The notes beneath the pieces were generated by a model, which had not been told where the DNA came from, did not search any database, and was given only the letters and a program-made list of their open reading frames with translations. The translations under genes were made by a program, and so were the position numbers. Below are positions 61,561 to 64,000 of a stretch of 64,000 nucleotides of DNA, one piece after another. The first letter of the stretch is position 1, and every line of letters begins with the position of its first letter. The DNA is taken from positions 63,596,484 to 63,660,483 of the forward strand of contig CM066313.1 in NCBI GenBank assembly GCA_033807775.1, in the 5' to 3' direction. The stretch is from Saussurea involucrata (Eukaryota; Streptophyta; Magnoliopsida; Asterales; Asteraceae).

Positions 61561-63918
61561 TTAAGTTTTCAGGTTTAGCATACCTAGCTTGAACACCAGA
61601 GTTTTAAAACGCTTCTCGTCCAAGGCTTTGGTAAACAGGTCTGCTAACTGATTCTCAGTATTTACGAAGTAGAGTTCGACAGTACCTCTTTCGACGTGAT
61701 GCTTAATGAAATGGTACCGAACGTCGATGTGCTTCGTCTTGGTGTGCTGGACCGGGTTGCTTGAGATAGCAATAGCACTCTTCGAGTCACAGTAGATCGG
61801 GACCTTGACATACGTGAAACCGTAGTCCTTGAGTTGTGTCCGCATCCAGATGACTTGGGAACAGCAGCTTGCGGCGGCCACATATTCCGCCTCGGCAGTT
61901 GACGTTGAAACGCACTGCTGCTTCTTTGATGCCCAGCTTACCAGACTATCACCCAGAAACTGAATGTGCCCCGATGTGCTCTTCCGATCCATCATGCAGC
62001 CCGCGTGATCGGCGTCAGAATAAGCTGATAATCCAAAACCTGTCTCTTTCGGGTACCATAGGCCAAGATCAGCAGTACCACGTAAATAACGAAAAATTCG
62101 TTTAACAGCAGTCATGCGAGACTCTTTTGGGTTGGATTGATACCGGGCACACAGGAAAGTCGAGAACATTATATCCGGCCTACTGGCAGTTAGGTACATT
62201 AAAGAGCCAATCATTCCTCTATACAGCTTCTGATTCGCATCCGGTCCATTGGGATCGGCGTGAAGCTTTGTAGTCGTTGCCATGGGAGTTTTTATTGGTG
62301 AGGCCTGGTCCAATTGGAATTTCCGAAGAATATCCCGAATATATTTGGACTGGTTAATGAATATTCCGGTCGAAAGTTGTTTAACTTGTAGACCAAGGAA
62401 GAAATTCATCTCACAAAGCATACTCATTTTAAAATATTTTCCCATTAGTTTGGCAAAGTTCTTGGCATATAGAGGATTGGTAGAACCGAAAATGATGTCA
62501 TCCACATATACCTGAGCCAAGACTATACGACCTTCCTCATTTTTAATGAAAAGAGTAGAGTCAATTGTACCTCGTGTGAAGCCTTTCTCTAATAAGAACT
62601 TAGAGAGAGTATTGTACAAAGCTCGCGGGGCCTGTTTTAGACCATATAGTGCTTTGTCTAAAATGTAGACATGGTCAGGCTTCGAATCATCCACAAAGCC
62701 GTCGGGTTGTGACACATAAACTTCTTCTTCGAGATCGCCGTATAGAAAGGCCGTCTTCACATCCATTTGGAAGACGGTGAAGTTCTTGTGCGCGGCATAT
62801 GCTAGAAACATGCGAATTGCTTCGATTCGTGCCACCGGAGCATAGGTTTCATCAAAGTCAATTCCCTCTTGTTGACGATATCCCTTAGCCACGAGACGCG
62901 CCTTGTTGCGGATAACAATACCGTCTTCGTCCTTTTTGTTCTTGAAGATCCACTTGGTGCCGATCACCGTTTTGTGTTTTGGACGTGGAACCAACCGCCA
63001 CACTTTTAGAGCTTCAAATTGATTGAGCTCTTCTTGCATGGCAATTATACAGTCCGAATCATCAAGCGCTTCACGTACGGTTGTTGGCTCTATCTTGCTT
63101 AAGAAGCCGAAGAAGAGACAGAAGTTGGCGGAAGCGCCTCGCGTACGAACGGGTGTAGAGGCAGAGGTTTCTAGCTGGCTTCTCTGTAGATGGAAGTTCT
63201 CCTGAATTTGTAGGTGTTTAGCTAAGGCCACTGCCCACTCTTCATCAGTCATCCTATCTACAATCTTAGATCCTAAAGGGACTCCTAGACGCGGGGGTTT
63301 AACAGGACTTGGTTCTGGAGTCCTATGATCGCGTATGTATTCTAACTTAATGGTCTCATCAGTAGCATATCCCAGAAGGGTGGTTGGCAGAGGTCTGCAG
63401 AATGGGTATCCTTCCAAGTGCTCTGTTGGGGTGTTCTTTCCCATTGGGTACATTTTGACAGTTGGTCCCGCCATTGGACATTTCTCCAATAGTAGCAGAG
63501 GTTCTAGGAGGACACCTAGGATTCTCTGGTATTGAAGTGGGGGAAGATCTTCGGTTGTGGGTCCTTTGGCTCTCTGGGAGGAGATTCTTCGGTCAATGGT
63601 GTTAACCATTTCCTGTATCATTGGGGTGGCGTAGTCCAGAGGTAGATCGTAGTACACCCCGTACATAATAGCCATGACTTGGTGAGAAGTTTGGTCAGGA
63701 CTACCCACCTTTCCAGTTAGACATCTGTTGAGAATGGAGAAGAGAGTATTCCACAGAGGTGGGAATCTATTTCTTCTGAAGTCATTTCGTTTCTTCAGCG
63801 TGGCATTGTAGCCCAACATTTCAATAAATCTGCAGAGCTCTGTGTCTGTGGGTTCCTCTACGTACTTCTTAATGCCTAGAAGACCTCTGGTGGGTAGACC
63901 GAACTCAAGTGACAACAT
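61561..63918 (-). CDS. Chimeric ORF: F ORF3 N-terminal domain fused to E RT-RNase H
   Basis: One open 785-residue frame. Residues 1 to about 245 are the ORF3 N-terminal domain of F (FGLPTRGLLGIKKY, FPPLWNTLFSILNRCL, RMTDEEWAVALAKH). From about 250 (RTRGASANFCLFFGFL) it is copia RT: WRLVPRPKHKTVIGTKWIF, MDVKTAFLYGDLEEEVYV and catalytic YVDDIIFGSTN intact. RNase H follows (YSDADHAGCMMDRKSTSG, AEAEYVAAASCC, YCDSKSAIAISSNP). The frame is also open to the right window edge. Upstream E integrase, protease and gag are absent. Whether it is expressed is unknown. Confidence 0.88.
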   Translation of the reverse strand: MLSLEFGLPTRGLLGIKKYVEEPTDTELCRFIEMLGYNATLKKRNDFRRNRFPPLWNTLFSILNRCLTGKVGSPDQTSHQVMAIMYGVYYDLPLDYATPMIQEMVNTIDRRISSQRAKGPTTEDLPPLQYQRILGVLLEPLLLLEKCPMAGPTVKMYPMGKNTPTEHLEGYPFCRPLPTTLLGYATDETIKLEYIRDHRTPEPSPVKPPRLGVPLGSKIVDRMTDEEWAVALAKHLQIQENFHLQRSQLETSASTPVRTRGASANFCLFFGFLSKIEPTTVREALDDSDCIIAMQEELNQFEALKVWRLVPRPKHKTVIGTKWIFKNKKDEDGIVIRNKARLVAKGYRQQEGIDFDETYAPVARIEAIRMFLAYAAHKNFTVFQMDVKTAFLYGDLEEEVYVSQPDGFVDDSKPDHVYILDKALYGLKQAPRALYNTLSKFLLEKGFTRGTIDSTLFIKNEEGRIVLAQVYVDDIIFGSTNPLYAKNFAKLMGKYFKMSMLCEMNFFLGLQVKQLSTGIFINQSKYIRDILRKFQLDQASPIKTPMATTTKLHADPNGPDANQKLYRGMIGSLMYLTASRPDIMFSTFLCARYQSNPKESRMTAVKRIFRYLRGTADLGLWYPKETGFGLSAYSDADHAGCMMDRKSTSGHIQFLGDSLVSWASKKQQCVSTSTAEAEYVAAASCCSQVIWMRTQLKDYGFTYVKVPIYCDSKSAIAISSNPVQHTKTKHIDVRYHFIKHHVERGTVELYFVNTENQLADLFTKALDEKRFKTLVFKLGMLNLKT

Positions 63919-64000
63919 GGTTCTGTTGAACTTGAGTTCAAGGAATTCGGATTTATCAGGTTTTGAGATGTAGCCCTTTATCTGTCTATCTTCTGGGTCA
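63180..64000 (-). pseudogene. Element F ORF3, N-terminal part
   Basis: The minus strand from the window edge encodes IKGYISKPDKSEFLELKFN and continues through the N-terminal domain to LQIQENFHLQRS, matching C closely. No stop is present here, in contrast to the rest of F. It belongs to the gene whose remainder is at 52215-55930, separated by E. Confidence 0.85.

Larger units (their letters stand above)
55931..63180 (-). mobile_element. Element E: 5'-truncated Sirevirus inserted in F ORF3
   Basis: Read on the minus strand it has RT-RNase H, a spacer with five polypurine-like tracts, an internal promoter-like region, ORF3, a polypurine tract and a short 3' LTR. The 5' LTR, gag, protease and integrase are missing, and RT is joined directly to the F ORF3 frame near 63150-63190. 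Its surviving frames are open, unlike F. It belongs to a different family from C and F, with a short LTR and a divergent ORF3. Confidence 0.85.
51325..64000 (-). mobile_element. Element F: Sirevirus related to C, 3' part, interrupted by E
   Basis: The 3' LTR is at 51325-52038 and ORF3 follows on the minus strand to the right edge, interrupted by E. LTR ends (TGTTAGCTCC ... GGAACCAACA) and ORF3 match element C closely, so F and C are sister families. The polypurine tract next to the LTR has decayed (CATAGGGTAAGAT). Pol, gag and the 5' LTR would lie right of the window. It inserted into RNase H of element B. Confidence 0.88.

Noticed and set aside
1..64000. tRNA, rRNA, microRNA or host protein-coding genes
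   Set aside because: No such gene was recognised on either strand; every coding stretch I could identify belongs to a retrotransposon. The tRNA-like matches are primer binding sites of 12-18 bases only.

Overview
The window is a plant nuclear retrotransposon nest with no recognisable host gene. All coding capacity belongs to LTR retrotransposons: Ty1/copia elements of the Sirevirus (SIRE/Maximus) type, a Ty3/gypsy chromovirus, and an Athila-like Ty3/gypsy element. The families point to an angiosperm, probably a eudicot. The Sirevirus style suggests a large repeat-rich genome such as Asteraceae, but that is an impression and not shown.

Layout. Element A (copia, + strand, 1-8678) is cut by the left edge and has internal deletions; it ends in a 3' LTR. 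Element B (same family as A, + strand) lies in four pieces between 8679 and 51324. B is broken by four insertions. G1 is a chromovirus (9836-20972, TSD TGACA) that itself carries a ~2.9 kb solo LTR (14106-17046, TSD AAGAG). G2 is a gag-protease-only Athila-like element (21114-28542, TSD ATATC). C is a long Sirevirus on the - strand (28642-49231). F is another Sirevirus on the - strand (51325 to beyond the right edge). C is interrupted inside gag by D (40613-46449, TSD GATTT), a gag-only element whose two 276-bp LTRs differ at one base, so D is the youngest insertion. F is interrupted inside its third gene by E (about 55931-63180, - strand), a 5'-truncated Sirevirus. Relative order: B first, then G1, G2, C and F, then D, E and the solo LTR.

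Working parts. Copia pol runs protease-integrase-RT-RNase H. The chromovirus runs gag-protease-RT-RNase H-integrase-chromodomain. Primer binding sites match initiator tRNA-Met (G1, C, D) or resemble tRNA-Asp (G2). Polypurine tracts precede the 3' LTRs.

Most interesting structure. Elements A, C, E and F all carry a large third gene (ORF3) after pol. It is usually called envelope-like, but the E copy (about 1278 residues) shows no signal peptide or membrane segment. It has an N-terminal domain, a disordered and coiled-coil middle with a basic patch, and a C-terminal domain recognisable in all four elements. In A, C and E a TATA box stands between pol and ORF3. In A and E it is followed about 130 nt later by a good splice donor, and an acceptor sits just before the ORF3 ATG. 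A polypurine-tract-like stretch is embedded in ORF3 itself, and further tracts cluster between pol and ORF3. Each family also has its own over-used short word running through coding and non-coding DNA.
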